Assembly: GCF_014643375.1 (NCBI RefSeq)
Contig: NZ_BMJJ01000016.1
Coordinates: 1 to 64,000 of the forward strand
Reading direction: 5' to 3'
Length of the DNA stretch: 64,000 nucleotides
Source of the DNA: Aureimonas glaciei
GTDB taxonomy: Bacteria; Pseudomonadota; Alphaproteobacteria; Rhizobiales; Rhizobiaceae
Part shown: piece after piece, positions 9,885 to 20,596 of the stretch
Position numbering within the stretch: the stretch's first letter is position 1
Layout: each line of letters opens with the position of its first letter
The notes under the pieces: generated by a model
What the model saw: the letters and a program-made list of their open reading frames with translations, nothing else
What the model was told of the DNA's origin: nothing
Databases searched by the model: none
Translations under genes and position numbers: made by a program

Positions 9885-10424
9885 TCACTGCGGCGGCGGC
9901 GCCTCGCCCGCCTCGGATCGGGCGTCGTCGAGTTCGGCCGCCCAGAGGGCCAGGCGGGCGTGGTTGGCGCCCCAGTCGTTGGAGCCGAGCAGCGAGCGGC
10001 TGTAGAGCACCAGCGCGCTGTCCTGGCCACGGGGGAGAGCCAGCGCCTCGATCGTGTCGGGAAAGCGCAGCAACGGGGTCCGGGCGACATAACGCCGGTA
10101 GTCGGGCGATGTCCGATCATCGACACGCACCAGATGATCCCGGTCGGCGAGAATGATGCGGTCGAGCCGCTGCATCAGTGCCGCCGGCGGCCCTCGATAG
10201 ACGGGGAGGGCGATGTCGATGCGGGCGCGGCATGTCGCGGGGCTGCAGGCGAGGCTGTCGGTTGGCTGGCTTCGCCGCTCCTCGCCGAGCTTTTCGACGC
10301 GGCCCTGGTCCGCCGAACCGGCATACCAGGTCCACACCTGTTGCGAGCCGACAGCGAAGAACCAGGCGCCGGCCAGCAGGAGCAGCCCGGCGAACGCGAA
10401 CAGGATGCGACGGGCGATCGTCAA
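9885..10424 (-). CDS. DUF1499 family membrane-anchored protein
   Basis: A product of about 179 aa with one N-terminal membrane helix (RILFAFAGLLLLAGAWFF) and an extracytoplasmic region ending in SRSLLGSNDWGANHARL. The latter matches the family signature SRS-x-x-G-x-SD-x-G-x-N of DUF1499; no function is known. The start is uncertain. I chose the TTG at 10424 because the frame further upstream runs into the strong hairpin at 10472-10503, while a longer form from another TTG at 10475 is possible. Confidence 0.65.
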   Translation of the reverse strand: MTIARRILFAFAGLLLLAGAWFFAVGSQQVWTWYAGSADQGRVEKLGEERRSQPTDSLACSPATCRARIDIALPVYRGPPAALMQRLDRIILADRDHLVRVDDRTSPDYRRYVARTPLLRFPDTIEALALPRGQDSALVLYSRSLLGSNDWGANHARLALWAAELDDARSEAGEAPPPQ

Positions 10425-10471
10425 GACACCATTCTTCGTCAGACGCGCCGCTCCTCTGTCTGCCGCTGGCC

Positions 10472-10503
10472 GCAAGACCCGCCGCTGTGGCGGCGGGTCT
10501 TGC
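10472..10503 (-). terminator. 14-bp perfect hairpin between GST and DUF1499 genes
   Basis: A 14-bp uninterrupted stem (GCAAGACCCGCCGC paired with its exact complement) has a 4-nt TGTG loop. It lies 39 bp beyond the stop of the glutathione transferase gene. There is no long U tract, but stem strength and position favour a terminator or a processing/stability hairpin. Confidence 0.55.
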
Positions 10504-10541
10504 CGTGGGCCGTTCTCTGGTTGCAGAAATACAGACGGCGG

Positions 10542-12609
<2,068 letters not shown>

Positions 12610-12639
12610 TCGGGCGCCAGCCATCGATGATCTGCACAG

Positions 12640-12669
12640 CGGCGGCCTTCGGGCCGCCGTTTGCTTTTG
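12640..12669 (+). terminator. Rho-independent terminator of aatA
   Basis: An 8-bp stem CGGCGGCC/GGCCGCCG closed by a UUCG tetraloop is followed by TTTGCTTTT, starting 31 bp after the aatA stop. This is a classical intrinsic terminator. Confidence 0.8.
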
Positions 12670-12721
12670 CCGCCTGCCTTTGCCCGCCTGCCTGTGCCGG
12701 CTGCCCGACTAGCGATAGGCC

Positions 12722-12752
12722 AAAAAAAAAGCCGGGCTCGCGAGAACCCGGC
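12722..12752 (-). terminator. Strong rho-independent terminator, minus strand
   Basis: Read on the minus strand, a GCCGGG..CCCGGC hairpin is followed directly by nine T residues (the A run at 12722-12730). It lies about 250 bp past the stop of the lsrB-type gene, so it either ends that transcript after a long untranslated tail or ends a separate small RNA. Confidence 0.8.
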
Positions 12753-12946
12753 ACAAGAAGGGCCTACGTGAGGCAAACCCTTGGGAGGAAACAGCCGGGG
12801 CGAAAAGACGGGAGGAGGTATCCTTCCACGGTACGGCTGAATCAAAGCTATCATTTTGCCGACCGGGCACCATTGCAAAATCGGCATGACTGCCATGCGC
12901 TATCTGCATAGATAGTGGGCGTCTACTCTATCTGCATCTTATAATA
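12753..12946 (-). ncRNA. Candidate small RNA ending at the 12722 terminator
   Basis: The 250 bp between the lsrB-type gene and the minus-strand terminator hold no supported protein gene. On the minus strand a TATTAT/TATAAG element at 12938-12946 could be a -10 box, and transcription from it would end after about 210 nt at the strong terminator. No good -35 box is visible (GACAGG at 12955-12960 at best). A 16-bp palindrome CTATCT-GCAT-AGATAG (12900-12915) and a second CTATCTGCAT copy (12928-12937) lie just inside. It could instead be the 3' tail of the upstream gene. Confidence 0.25.
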
Positions 12947-13004
12947 GCATAGAGCCTGTCGTTGGCGGGTGGGGCGTGCCGATGACGCCACCCCATACCG
13001 CCTG

Positions 13005-13901
13005 TCAGTAAGACCAGGTCCTTGCCTTCGAGATCAAAAAGTCACGAAACACCTTCAGCTTGGCCGAATTGCGCAGCTGCTCGGGGTAGCAGAGATAGGT
13101 GTCGAAGGTCGGCATCTCCATCTCCGGCAGCACTTGCACCAGCTTGGAATTTTTGTCGATCATGTAGTCGGGCAGGAGGCCGATGCCGATGCCGCGCTCG
13201 ATGGCGGCCTTGATCGACATCAGATTGTTGATCTGGAGGATGGTCGGCCGGGTCTGGCCGTCGGCAAGGCCCACCGTCTCCAGCGTGTTGAGGTTGCGCA
13301 GATAGGGTGGGGCCGGTTCGCCGAAGGTGATGATGCGGTGCTGGTCGAGGTCCTGGATGGTTTCCGGCGTGCCGAAGCGCTGGAGATAGCTCGGCGCGGC
13401 GTAGACGTGGAGATGCACGGTGAACAGGCGGCGCTGGATGAGGTCCGGCTGCTGCGGCTGGCGCAGCCGGATCGCCGCATCCGCCTTGCGCATGGTCAGG
13501 TCGATCTCTTCGTTGTCGAGGACGAGCTGCAGCTCCAGCTCGGGGTAGAGCTCGAGAAACTCCTTGGCGCGCTCCGTCAGCCAGCCGGAGCCGAGGCCGA
13601 CCGTGGTGGTGACGCGCAGCTTGCCGGTCGGTTTTTCGCGCGTTTCGGTCAGCTGCATGCGGACCATTTCGAGGCGCTTCAACACGTCGCTGGCCGTCTG
13701 GAACAGGAGCTCGCCCTGTTCAGACAGGACGAGGCCGCGGGCATGGCGGTGGAACAGCGGCGCGCCGATCTCCTGCTCGAGCGAGGCGACCTGGCGCGAA
13801 ATCGCCGACTGGCTGAGGTTGAGGACATCGGCGGCGTGGGTGAACGAGCCGGCCTCGGCTGCGGCATGGAAGATCCGCAGCTTATCCCAGTCGAGCGCCA
13901 T
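13005..13901 (-). CDS. lsrB: LysR-type regulator LsrB
   Basis: A 298-aa LysR regulator beginning MALDWDKLRIFHAAAEAGSF, with HTH residues FTHAADVLNLSQSAISRQVA. The sequence and its position in the trxB/lpiA-acvB neighbourhood match LsrB of Sinorhizobium and Agrobacterium, which controls LPS, redox and stress genes needed in symbiosis or virulence (known for the family). The effector domain is complete. The start at 13901 is chosen because homologues begin with this MALDWDK segment; the frame continues upstream without family similarity. It is transcribed in the same direction as acvB, 306 bp downstream of it. Confidence 0.87.
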   Translation of the reverse strand: MALDWDKLRIFHAAAEAGSFTHAADVLNLSQSAISRQVASLEQEIGAPLFHRHARGLVLSEQGELLFQTASDVLKRLEMVRMQLTETREKPTGKLRVTTTVGLGSGWLTERAKEFLELYPELELQLVLDNEEIDLTMRKADAAIRLRQPQQPDLIQRRLFTVHLHVYAAPSYLQRFGTPETIQDLDQHRIITFGEPAPPYLRNLNTLETVGLADGQTRPTILQINNLMSIKAAIERGIGIGLLPDYMIDKNSKLVQVLPEMEMPTFDTYLCYPEQLRNSAKLKVFRDFLISKARTWSY

Positions 13902-14207
13902 TGCCTGATTCCCCTGCCTGCTGTTGCCAATCCGCGGTCCGCTCGGTGCAAACGGCGCTGCCTGATGTTCCCGCTCCGCCGTGAGCGGAAGGGGCCGTGC
14001 CCGCCGCGGGGCATCGCTCTTCCGCATGGCACCCAAGGGCGCCGGGCGCAGCGTGCAATCGCAGCTTCTGCGTCCCAGTGTTGCACAGATCGGCGCGTCT
14101 TCGTAAACCGCATCGTCGGCGTTCGGGCAAGGCTTGATTTGCGTCGGTCCGCCTCCGGCTCCCGATCCTGGCTTCGAGGCCTTGGTCCCGGCCGCCGGGC
14201 CGGCCGA
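13902..14207. other. 306-bp intergenic region between acvB and lsrB
   Basis: No gene is supported. The region would contain the 3' end of the lpiA-acvB transcript and the lsrB promoter. A GC-rich inverted stretch around 14185-14205 (CCGGCCGCCGGGCCGG) immediately after the acvB stop could be a termination hairpin, but no T tract follows it on the minus strand. Confidence 0.35.
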
Positions 14208-15614
14208 TCAGGGCTTGGCCGGTGCCGCTGGCGCCGGCAGCCGCTGCGTCAGGCCGGCCAGAATTCTGTCCGCAAGGGCGTCGTAATCGCCGTCGAAATG
14301 ATGGCCGCCCTCGACGGCGATGAACTCAAAGCCGAGGTTCTTGACGGCCGGGCAGACCGAATCGTCGTCTTCGGTGCCGTAGAAACATTGCACCAGCCGG
14401 GGGTCGATGCGCGCCAACTGCGTCAGGTTCTCGCTGTTGCCGGTGGCCCCGAGCCAGCCCATGACCGAGATCTCGAAATCCGCCGACTTCGACACCGCCA
14501 GAAGCGACAACTCCTTGACCCTGTCCTTCTCCGGCGCGGCCAGAAGGTTGAAGGTGGTCGGCAGGATGTCCGCCCCGAAGGAAAAACCGACGAGAACGAC
14601 GTTCTTCACGCCCCAACGCTTGGTGTAGAGCTTGATGATCCTGGCGAGATCGGTGGCCGTCTGTTCCGGTGAAATCTCCTTCCAGAAATAGCGCAGCGAA
14701 TCGACGCCAATCGTCGGAACGCCGTTCTCCTGCAAGCGCTCGCCGATCGACTTGTCGATGTCGCGCCATCCCCCGTCGCCGGAATAGATGATCGCCATCG
14801 TGTCGCGCGTCGGCTTCGTCTCGAGCACGGCGAGCGGCATGCCGAGCGCATCGTCGTCGGGGGTCGCAATGACGGTCGTGACCGCATCGGCCAATGCGGC
14901 GGTCTGCGGGCTGTCGCTCTCCAGGGTGGCGATGTCGGGATGCTTCGCGGCAAGCGCCTCGACGTGACGGCGTCCCTCGGCCGACGCCTTCGCCGTCAGC
15001 GCGACGGTGATGGGCGCGGGCAGGGCGCCGTCGGTCAGCCCGTAGACGGCAAGGCCCTTGGCCTCTTCCCGCGTCGCCGGGGTGCACAGCGGGCGCGTCA
15101 GCGCGATGCCGGCGGCGGGGTCGACGGCCACGGTGTGGCCGACCGTGGCGTCGGGCGTCTGCGCGGCGATGGCGAGCGCCATCGCGCCGCCGGCACCGAT
15201 GCCGGCGACGATCGGCAGGTGGTAGACGCTGCCGCCGGTGGAGCGCTGGATCTGCTGGCTCAGGCGCTCGATGTCGGACAGCGTGTAGACGCATTCGTCC
15301 GCGTCCTGCTTTTCGAGCTGCTGGAGATAGGCGGGCAGGTCGATGCCGACGACGAAGGCGCCGGCGCCGGACAGGGTCGTCGCCACGGCGGTTTCCGCGC
15401 TGCTCCAGCCGGCGGCATCGGACAGAAGGAAGACCAGGGCCTTGCTGTCGCCGACGGGTGGCGAGAGGTGCGGGGCGGGGATCGTGCCGGTGACGTAGCC
15501 GGCCGGCGGCGCATTGTCGGGCGTGGCCGCCTGCGCGGCCGGCGAGATCAGCAACGCGAGCATGGCAAGACTGGCCAGAAAAAGTCGGACCAATCGGACC
15601 AAGAAGAGCCTCAT
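14208..15614 (-). CDS. acvB: AcvB, periplasmic lysyl-phosphatidylglycerol hydrolase
   Basis: A 468-aa exported protein with a signal peptide (residues 1-29) and two VirJ-like alpha/beta-hydrolase halves. The C-terminal half has the nucleophile elbow GFSFG (Ser about 345) and a candidate catalytic His in EGGHHFDGD. The N-terminal half has GIGAG at the equivalent position and so lacks the Ser. In Agrobacterium AcvB is known as a lysyl-PG hydrolase needed for virulence, balancing the partner LpiA. Its ATG overlaps the lpiA stop in an ATGA arrangement, so the two are translationally coupled. Rhizobial lpiA-acvB operons are acid-inducible; no element for that is recognisable here. Confidence 0.9.
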   Translation of the reverse strand: MRLFLVRLVRLFLASLAMLALLISPAAQAATPDNAPPAGYVTGTIPAPHLSPPVGDSKALVFLLSDAAGWSSAETAVATTLSGAGAFVVGIDLPAYLQQLEKQDADECVYTLSDIERLSQQIQRSTGGSVYHLPIVAGIGAGGAMALAIAAQTPDATVGHTVAVDPAAGIALTRPLCTPATREEAKGLAVYGLTDGALPAPITVALTAKASAEGRRHVEALAAKHPDIATLESDSPQTAALADAVTTVIATPDDDALGMPLAVLETKPTRDTMAIIYSGDGGWRDIDKSIGERLQENGVPTIGVDSLRYFWKEISPEQTATDLARIIKLYTKRWGVKNVVLVGFSFGADILPTTFNLLAAPEKDRVKELSLLAVSKSADFEISVMGWLGATGNSENLTQLARIDPRLVQCFYGTEDDDSVCPAVKNLGFEFIAVEGGHHFDGDYDALADRILAGLTQRLPAPAAPAKP

Positions 15615-18250
15615 CGCCGCACCACCCGTTTCAACCCACCGCCGATCAGAAGCGTCGCGTCCACTAGGGCCAGAGCGGGGCTGATCGCGCCAGACGTCGT
15701 CATGTAGCGCGGCCTCCAGTCAGGGTGGAACTTGGCCTTGAAGGCTCTCAGGCCCTTGAAGTTGTAGTATTTCTCGCCGTGCTCGAACAGCGCGGTGCCG
15801 ATCCGGTCCCAGATCGGCGCATGGTGGCGGCCGGACATGCCCGACAGCGGTGCCATGCCCATGTTGAAGCGCCTGAAGCCCTGCGCCTTCAGATGCTCGA
15901 GCAGCTGCACGAAGAGGAAATCCATGGCGCCGCCCGGCGCCTCCGGGTGGAAGCGCATCAGGTCGACGGAGGCTTCCACGCCGGTCGCGGTGACGAGAAG
16001 ATTGGCGAAGGCGACGATCCGGCCCTCGCGGCGCAGGACGGCCACCGGCTGGCTGCAGACGTAGTCCCGGTCGAAGGCGCCGAGGGAGAAGGCCTTCTCG
16101 CCGGTCCGATGGCCGGCGAGCCAGGCATCGGAAACCGCCGCGATCTCACCATAGGTCGACGGGACGTCCGCTGTGTCCACTATGGCGAAGGTCAGCCCGT
16201 CGCGCTGGCCCCGCGCCTTGGCCTGGCGAAGGCCGGCGCGCTTGCCGCCGGCCAGGTCGAAACGGGCGAGGTCGATCATCGCGAGTTCACCGAGGCGGAA
16301 GGCGCGCATGCCGGCATCGGCGTAGAGCGAGAGAGCGTCCGGGCCGACCTGGTAGAATACCGCGCGGCAGCCATTGGCCCTGGACATTTCGATGAACTGC
16401 CAGATCAGCGCCGGCCAGGCGTCGCGGGCGCCGATCGGATCGAACAAAGCGATCATCGAGCGGTTGCGGCGGGCGTACATGACGAAGGCCCGGCCATCCT
16501 CGGAAAACAACAGGCTCTTGTCGCCGGACCGCACGAGATTGCCGTCGGCATCGTCCTGGGTGCCGACGATGGCGACGGCGCGGGCGAGTTCGGGCGCGCT
16601 GGGTGGCGCGACGCGGCCGACGGCCGGTCGCACCAGGCTCCACATCGCCACGGCACTGGCGAAGATGGTGATGCCGAGCATGGCCCGAAGACTGCGGGGC
16701 GCTTCCGAGGCGAACTCGAACTGCCACCAGAGCTCGTGGCTGTAGTCGACGTCGCGGTAGACGAAGAAAAGGACGATGACGGCGCTGACGCAGATGGTGG
16801 TGATGGCCGCGAGCCGGGGACCGGTCAGCGCCTGCCGCAGCATCGAGGCCGGGCGGTCGAATTCGCGGCGCGAGGCGGCAAGAGCCAGCGCGAAGAAGAC
16901 GAGCAGCGCCGCCTCGTGGATCGCGATCGCCTGAACCAGGGACATGACGATGGTGGCGAGCGTCACCAGGATCGTGCCGAGCCAGGCGCCATCCAGGCGC
17001 TGCGACAGGCCGCGCGCCATGACGAGAAGGGCAAGGCCCAAGAGGCTGGTGAGGAAGTGCGCGCCTTCGACGATGAACAGCGGGACGAAGGCCTGCAGCG
17101 CGTCCAGCCGTTCCGTCGGCGTCGGCGTCACGCTGGACAGGATCAGCATCATGCCGAGCAGCAGCGCCAGCGTCGCCAGGACCGGCGGCGCCAGACGGCG
17201 GCCTGCCGACCTGACCTCGGTTCCCATCCGGCCGGCGAGGGCGCCCCGCAGTTCGGCCAGGCTGACGAAGACCGCCGCGCACAGGAGGGGAAGCAGGTAG
17301 TAGATGACGCGGTAGAGAACGAGGGCGCCGAGCACCTGGTCGACATCGACGGTTCGGCCGAGGGCGGCGACGATCACCGTCTCGAACACGCCGAGGCCGG
17401 CGGGCACATGGCTGAGGACGCCGATGCCGATGGCGACGGCGTAGATGCAGGCAAAGCTCGCAAAGCCGATCTCGCCGGGCGGCAGCAGAACGTAGAGGAC
17501 CGCCGCCGAGGCGCCGACGTCGACCGCCGTGGCCAGGAATTGCCGGACGATCAGGGCGCTTCCGGGAAGCCGGACGGCAAACCGGCCGAACCGCAGCGGG
17601 CGGCCGCTTCGGCCGGCGACGAGTAAGGCCGCAACCGGTAACAGGCCGACGAAGGCGATGGCCTGCAGGAGCAGCGGGGAAAGGCCTAGCTGCGGCGCCA
17701 GTTCGGGGCCGACCGCCAGGATGCCGAGGCAGGCGAGCGTTGCCAGCCCCAGTCCGAAGGCCAGGGTGACGAAGGCGATGACCTTGGCGATCTCTTCCGG
17801 CGAGAGGCCGAGTCGGCTGTAGCCGCGATAGCGGATGGCGCCGCCCGACAGCGGCCCGAAGCCGGCGGTGTTGCCGACGGCATAGGCGCAGAACGCGGTG
17901 GCCGCGACGGCCCCGTAGGAGAGCTTGCGGCCGATATAGGACAGGGCCCCGACATCGTAGAAGGTGAGGCCGACGAAGCTGATCAGGGTGAACAGCACCG
18001 CCAGCGCGATCGACGTCGTGCCGGTGGCGTCGAAGGCGGCCATGACGGCGTCGTAGCGCACCTCCGCGGTGAGGTTTCTCAAGGCGATCGCGGCGATGGC
18101 AAGGACGGCGACGATCGCGAGAATGCCGAGGATCGAGCGATTGGCGGAGATCCAGGCACCAACGCGTGAGATGAGACTTACCCCGCGCGACGCCTCACCC
18201 TGCTTTCGCCATTCCCCCTCCGGCGAGCTGCCCGTCCCAATGGCGTCCAT
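15611..18250 (-). CDS. lpiA: LpiA/MprF lysyl-phosphatidylglycerol synthase
   Basis: An 879-aa bifunctional membrane protein. The N-terminal two thirds contain many membrane helices forming the MprF flippase part. The C-terminal third (about residues 540-879) is the DUF2156 GNAT-like catalytic domain, which transfers lysine from Lys-tRNA to phosphatidylglycerol. Recognisable segments are LLFSEDGRAFVMY, GAMDFLFVQLLEHLK, RRFNMGMAPLSG and YNFKGLRAFKAKFHPDWRPR. Lysyl-PG lowers surface charge and gives tolerance of cationic peptides and acid. The start at 18250 follows GGGGGAAGC; the open frame upstream lacks family similarity. It forms an operon with acvB. Confidence 0.92.
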   Translation of the reverse strand: MDAIGTGSSPEGEWRKQGEASRGVSLISRVGAWISANRSILGILAIVAVLAIAAIALRNLTAEVRYDAVMAAFDATGTTSIALAVLFTLISFVGLTFYDVGALSYIGRKLSYGAVAATAFCAYAVGNTAGFGPLSGGAIRYRGYSRLGLSPEEIAKVIAFVTLAFGLGLATLACLGILAVGPELAPQLGLSPLLLQAIAFVGLLPVAALLVAGRSGRPLRFGRFAVRLPGSALIVRQFLATAVDVGASAAVLYVLLPPGEIGFASFACIYAVAIGIGVLSHVPAGLGVFETVIVAALGRTVDVDQVLGALVLYRVIYYLLPLLCAAVFVSLAELRGALAGRMGTEVRSAGRRLAPPVLATLALLLGMMLILSSVTPTPTERLDALQAFVPLFIVEGAHFLTSLLGLALLVMARGLSQRLDGAWLGTILVTLATIVMSLVQAIAIHEAALLVFFALALAASRREFDRPASMLRQALTGPRLAAITTICVSAVIVLFFVYRDVDYSHELWWQFEFASEAPRSLRAMLGITIFASAVAMWSLVRPAVGRVAPPSAPELARAVAIVGTQDDADGNLVRSGDKSLLFSEDGRAFVMYARRNRSMIALFDPIGARDAWPALIWQFIEMSRANGCRAVFYQVGPDALSLYADAGMRAFRLGELAMIDLARFDLAGGKRAGLRQAKARGQRDGLTFAIVDTADVPSTYGEIAAVSDAWLAGHRTGEKAFSLGAFDRDYVCSQPVAVLRREGRIVAFANLLVTATGVEASVDLMRFHPEAPGGAMDFLFVQLLEHLKAQGFRRFNMGMAPLSGMSGRHHAPIWDRIGTALFEHGEKYYNFKGLRAFKAKFHPDWRPRYMTTSGAISPALALVDATLLIGGGLKRVVRR

Positions 18251-18564
18251 GCTTCCCCCGGGGGCCGGCTTCTCGCGGCTCAATGGCGTGACCGTGCGCC
18301 AGAGCCGCGGCGCTAGCATCTGCCACGTCTCGGTCCGTCGCGGAAGCCGGTATCGCTGCATGGGGAGGCGATGCCCGGTGCTTGCCGTGCCATACGGAAG
18401 ACACCGCAAGCACCGGACTATGGGGAGAGGCACGCCGTCGGAACGGGGCGGGACGCTTGGGGCACAGCACAGGGCCAGCCAAGCGTGACCTGACCGCGGC
18501 TATACGCCGGTCATCCGGCAGAGGAACTATCCGTCAGACCGAGGGCCGCGGCGGGCCTCTCGGC
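18251..18564. other. 314-bp region between lpiA and trxB
   Basis: No gene is supported. It should hold the lpiA promoter and the 3' end of the trxB transcript, both on the minus strand. I see no strong terminator or recognisable operator. Confidence 0.35.
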
Positions 18565-19548
18565 CTACTCGGCGGCCTGCCGGGTCTCGTCCGCCGCGGC
18601 GTTCGCCAGCCATTTCTCGGCTTCGAGCGCGGCCATGCAGCCGAGACCCGCGGCGGTCACCGCCTGGCGGTAGACGTCGTCGGCGACGTCGCCGGCGGCG
18701 AAGACGCCGGGAACCGAGGTCTGCGTCGTCCCGGGCTCGACCCAGAGATAGCCCGAGGGCTTCTGCTTCAGCTTGCCCTCGAACAGCTGGACGGCCGGCG
18801 CGTGGCCGATGGCAACGAAGACGCCGTCGGTCGCATGCTCGCTCGTCTCGCCGGTGAGGCGGTCGCGCAGGCGAATGCCGGTGACCGACTTCATCGGCTT
18901 GGACAGCCCGGTGATCTCGTCGACCTCGGCGTTCCAGATCACCTTGACGTTGTCCTTGGCGGCGAGGCGTTCGCGCAGGATGCGCTCGGCCCGGAAGGCG
19001 TCGCGGCGGTGGACGACGGTCACGGATTTGGCGATGTGCGAGAGGTAGAGCGCTTCCTCGACCGCCGTATTGCCGCCGCCGACGACCACGACGTCCTTGC
19101 CGCGGTAGAAGAAGCCGTCGCAGGTGGCGCAGGCGGAAACGCCGAAACCCTGGAAATGCTGCTCGGAATCGAGACCCAGCCATTTCGCCTGGGCGCCGGT
19201 AGCGATGATCAGCGCGTCGCAGCTGTACTGCGTGCCGCTGTCGCCGCGCAGCCGGAAGGGGCGCGAGGAGAGGTCGGCCTCGACGATCAGGTCGCTGGCG
19301 AACTCGGTGCCGACATGCAGGGCCTGCGCCTTCATCTGCTCCATCAGCCAGGGCCCCTGGATGGGATCGGCGAAGCCCGGATAGTTCTCGACATCGGTCG
19401 TGATGGTGAGCTGTCCGCCTTCCTGCAGGCCGGCGACCAGCAGCGGCTTCAGCATCGCCCGCGCCGCATAGATCGCCGCGGTATAGCCGGCGGGACCCGA
19501 GCCGATGATCAGCACGGGGGCGTGGCGGACGGTGTGGGGCTCGGTCAT
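18565..19548 (-). CDS. trxB: Thioredoxin reductase
   Basis: A 327-aa NADPH-dependent flavoprotein that reduces thioredoxin. The FAD-binding GSGPAG lies at about residues 16-21, the redox-active CATC at 140-143, the NADPH-binding VVGGGNTAVEE at about 155-165, and the second FAD motif GVFAAGDVADD near the C-terminus. The length is normal. The ATG at 19548 (MTEPHT) is chosen because the frame upstream has no similarity. In rhizobia trxB neighbours lsrB; here lpiA-acvB lies between them, all on the same strand. Confidence 0.95.
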   Translation of the reverse strand: MTEPHTVRHAPVLIIGSGPAGYTAAIYAARAMLKPLLVAGLQEGGQLTITTDVENYPGFADPIQGPWLMEQMKAQALHVGTEFASDLIVEADLSSRPFRLRGDSGTQYSCDALIIATGAQAKWLGLDSEQHFQGFGVSACATCDGFFYRGKDVVVVGGGNTAVEEALYLSHIAKSVTVVHRRDAFRAERILRERLAAKDNVKVIWNAEVDEITGLSKPMKSVTGIRLRDRLTGETSEHATDGVFVAIGHAPAVQLFEGKLKQKPSGYLWVEPGTTQTSVPGVFAAGDVADDVYRQAVTAAGLGCMAALEAEKWLANAAADETRQAAE

Positions 19549-19780
19549 CTCAAGGCTCGCTCGTGTCAAGGCTCGCGCGGGGCGGACGAAGGCGGGGTGC
19601 CGACGCCCTTGGAGGTGGCGGCCCGGCGGCTTGTTTTCAAGGCGATGTGGGGTTTCCATACCGGACCCTCGCGAGGCTGACAACACGCGGAGGCCCGCCT
19701 GGTTGGGTTGTCCCCGTGTCGTCGGAATGTCCGTCGGCGCGGCAGCTAGCCTCGCCCCGACGTTCGCCGTAAGAGGGGCG

Positions 19781-20596
19781 ATGATGCGGATTTGCTACAT
19801 CAATCTGGACCGCGCGACGCTCCGGCGGCAGCAGATGGAGACCGAAGCCGACCGGCTCGGGCTCGCCTTCGAGCGTTTCCCGGCGGTCTCGGCCGACGCG
19901 GTCGACGAGGCCACGGTCGGCGCGCTCGACCGCCGCTGGGAGCGGCCGCTGTCGAAGGCGGAACTGGCCTGCTTCCTGTCCCACCGCACGCTGTGGCAGC
20001 GCGTCGCCGAGACGGGCCAGCCGATGCTGATCCTGGAGGACGACGTGCGGCTGTCGCCGCGGCTGGCGTCTCTCTGTGCCGCTTCGGCATGGCAGGAGTC
20101 TGCCGATATGGATCTTCTGAATCTCGAAGATTTTGGCCGACGGCGCTTCCTCGCGCCGGCGCCTCGTCCGCTTGCCGGCGATCTCCAGCGGCTGCGCGTG
20201 TTTCGGGACAAGGCGGGCGCGGCGGCCTACGTGCTCTGGCCGGCCGGCGCGCAAAAACTTCTGGCCAGGGCTGAGCGGCAGGGCGCCGCACCGGCCGACG
20301 CCTTCATCCACGCCTGCGGCGAACTCGTCTCCTGGCAGTGCCAGCCGGCGCTCGCCATCCAGGCGGAGGTCCTGGCCCGCCGCGACCCGATGCGGGGCGA
20401 CGTGCCGCCGACCTCGATCCAGGTCCCGCGCCGGCGCCTGAGGCCGGTGCCGCGCCACTGGCGCTTCTTCGCCCGCCGCGCGGCCGCGCAGGTTCGGCTG
20501 TTGCCACATCACCTCAGCCGGCTCGGCGGCGTCGCCTATCGCGAGGTGCGCGTCGATCCGGACGACTTCTTGCCGGACGCCCACAGCCGCGTGTAG
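19781..20596 (+). CDS. Glycosyltransferase family 25 (LPS-type)
   Basis: A 271-aa cytosolic glycosyltransferase. The opening MMRICYINLDRATLRRQQM is the GT25 signature (INLD-x-R-x-x-R), followed by LSKAELACFLSHRTLWQ and the metal/nucleotide-sugar motif ILEDDV. These enzymes add sugars such as galactose to LPS core; the exact acceptor is unknown. It follows AAGAGGGGCG as ribosome binding site. It converges on the LpcC-like gene and the two coding regions overlap by 61 bp at their 3' ends, so both C-termini are encoded on opposite strands of the same DNA. Confidence 0.85.
   Translation: MMRICYINLDRATLRRQQMETEADRLGLAFERFPAVSADAVDEATVGALDRRWERPLSKAELACFLSHRTLWQRVAETGQPMLILEDDVRLSPRLASLCAASAWQESADMDLLNLEDFGRRRFLAPAPRPLAGDLQRLRVFRDKAGAAAYVLWPAGAQKLLARAERQGAAPADAFIHACGELVSWQCQPALAIQAEVLARRDPMRGDVPPTSIQVPRRRLRPVPRHWRFFARRAAAQVRLLPHHLSRLGGVAYREVRVDPDDFLPDAHSRV

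Noticed and set aside
15725-17626. Long plus-strand frame opposite lpiA
   Set aside because: Extremely rich in charged residues and His/Gln without domain structure; lpiA on the other strand is certain.
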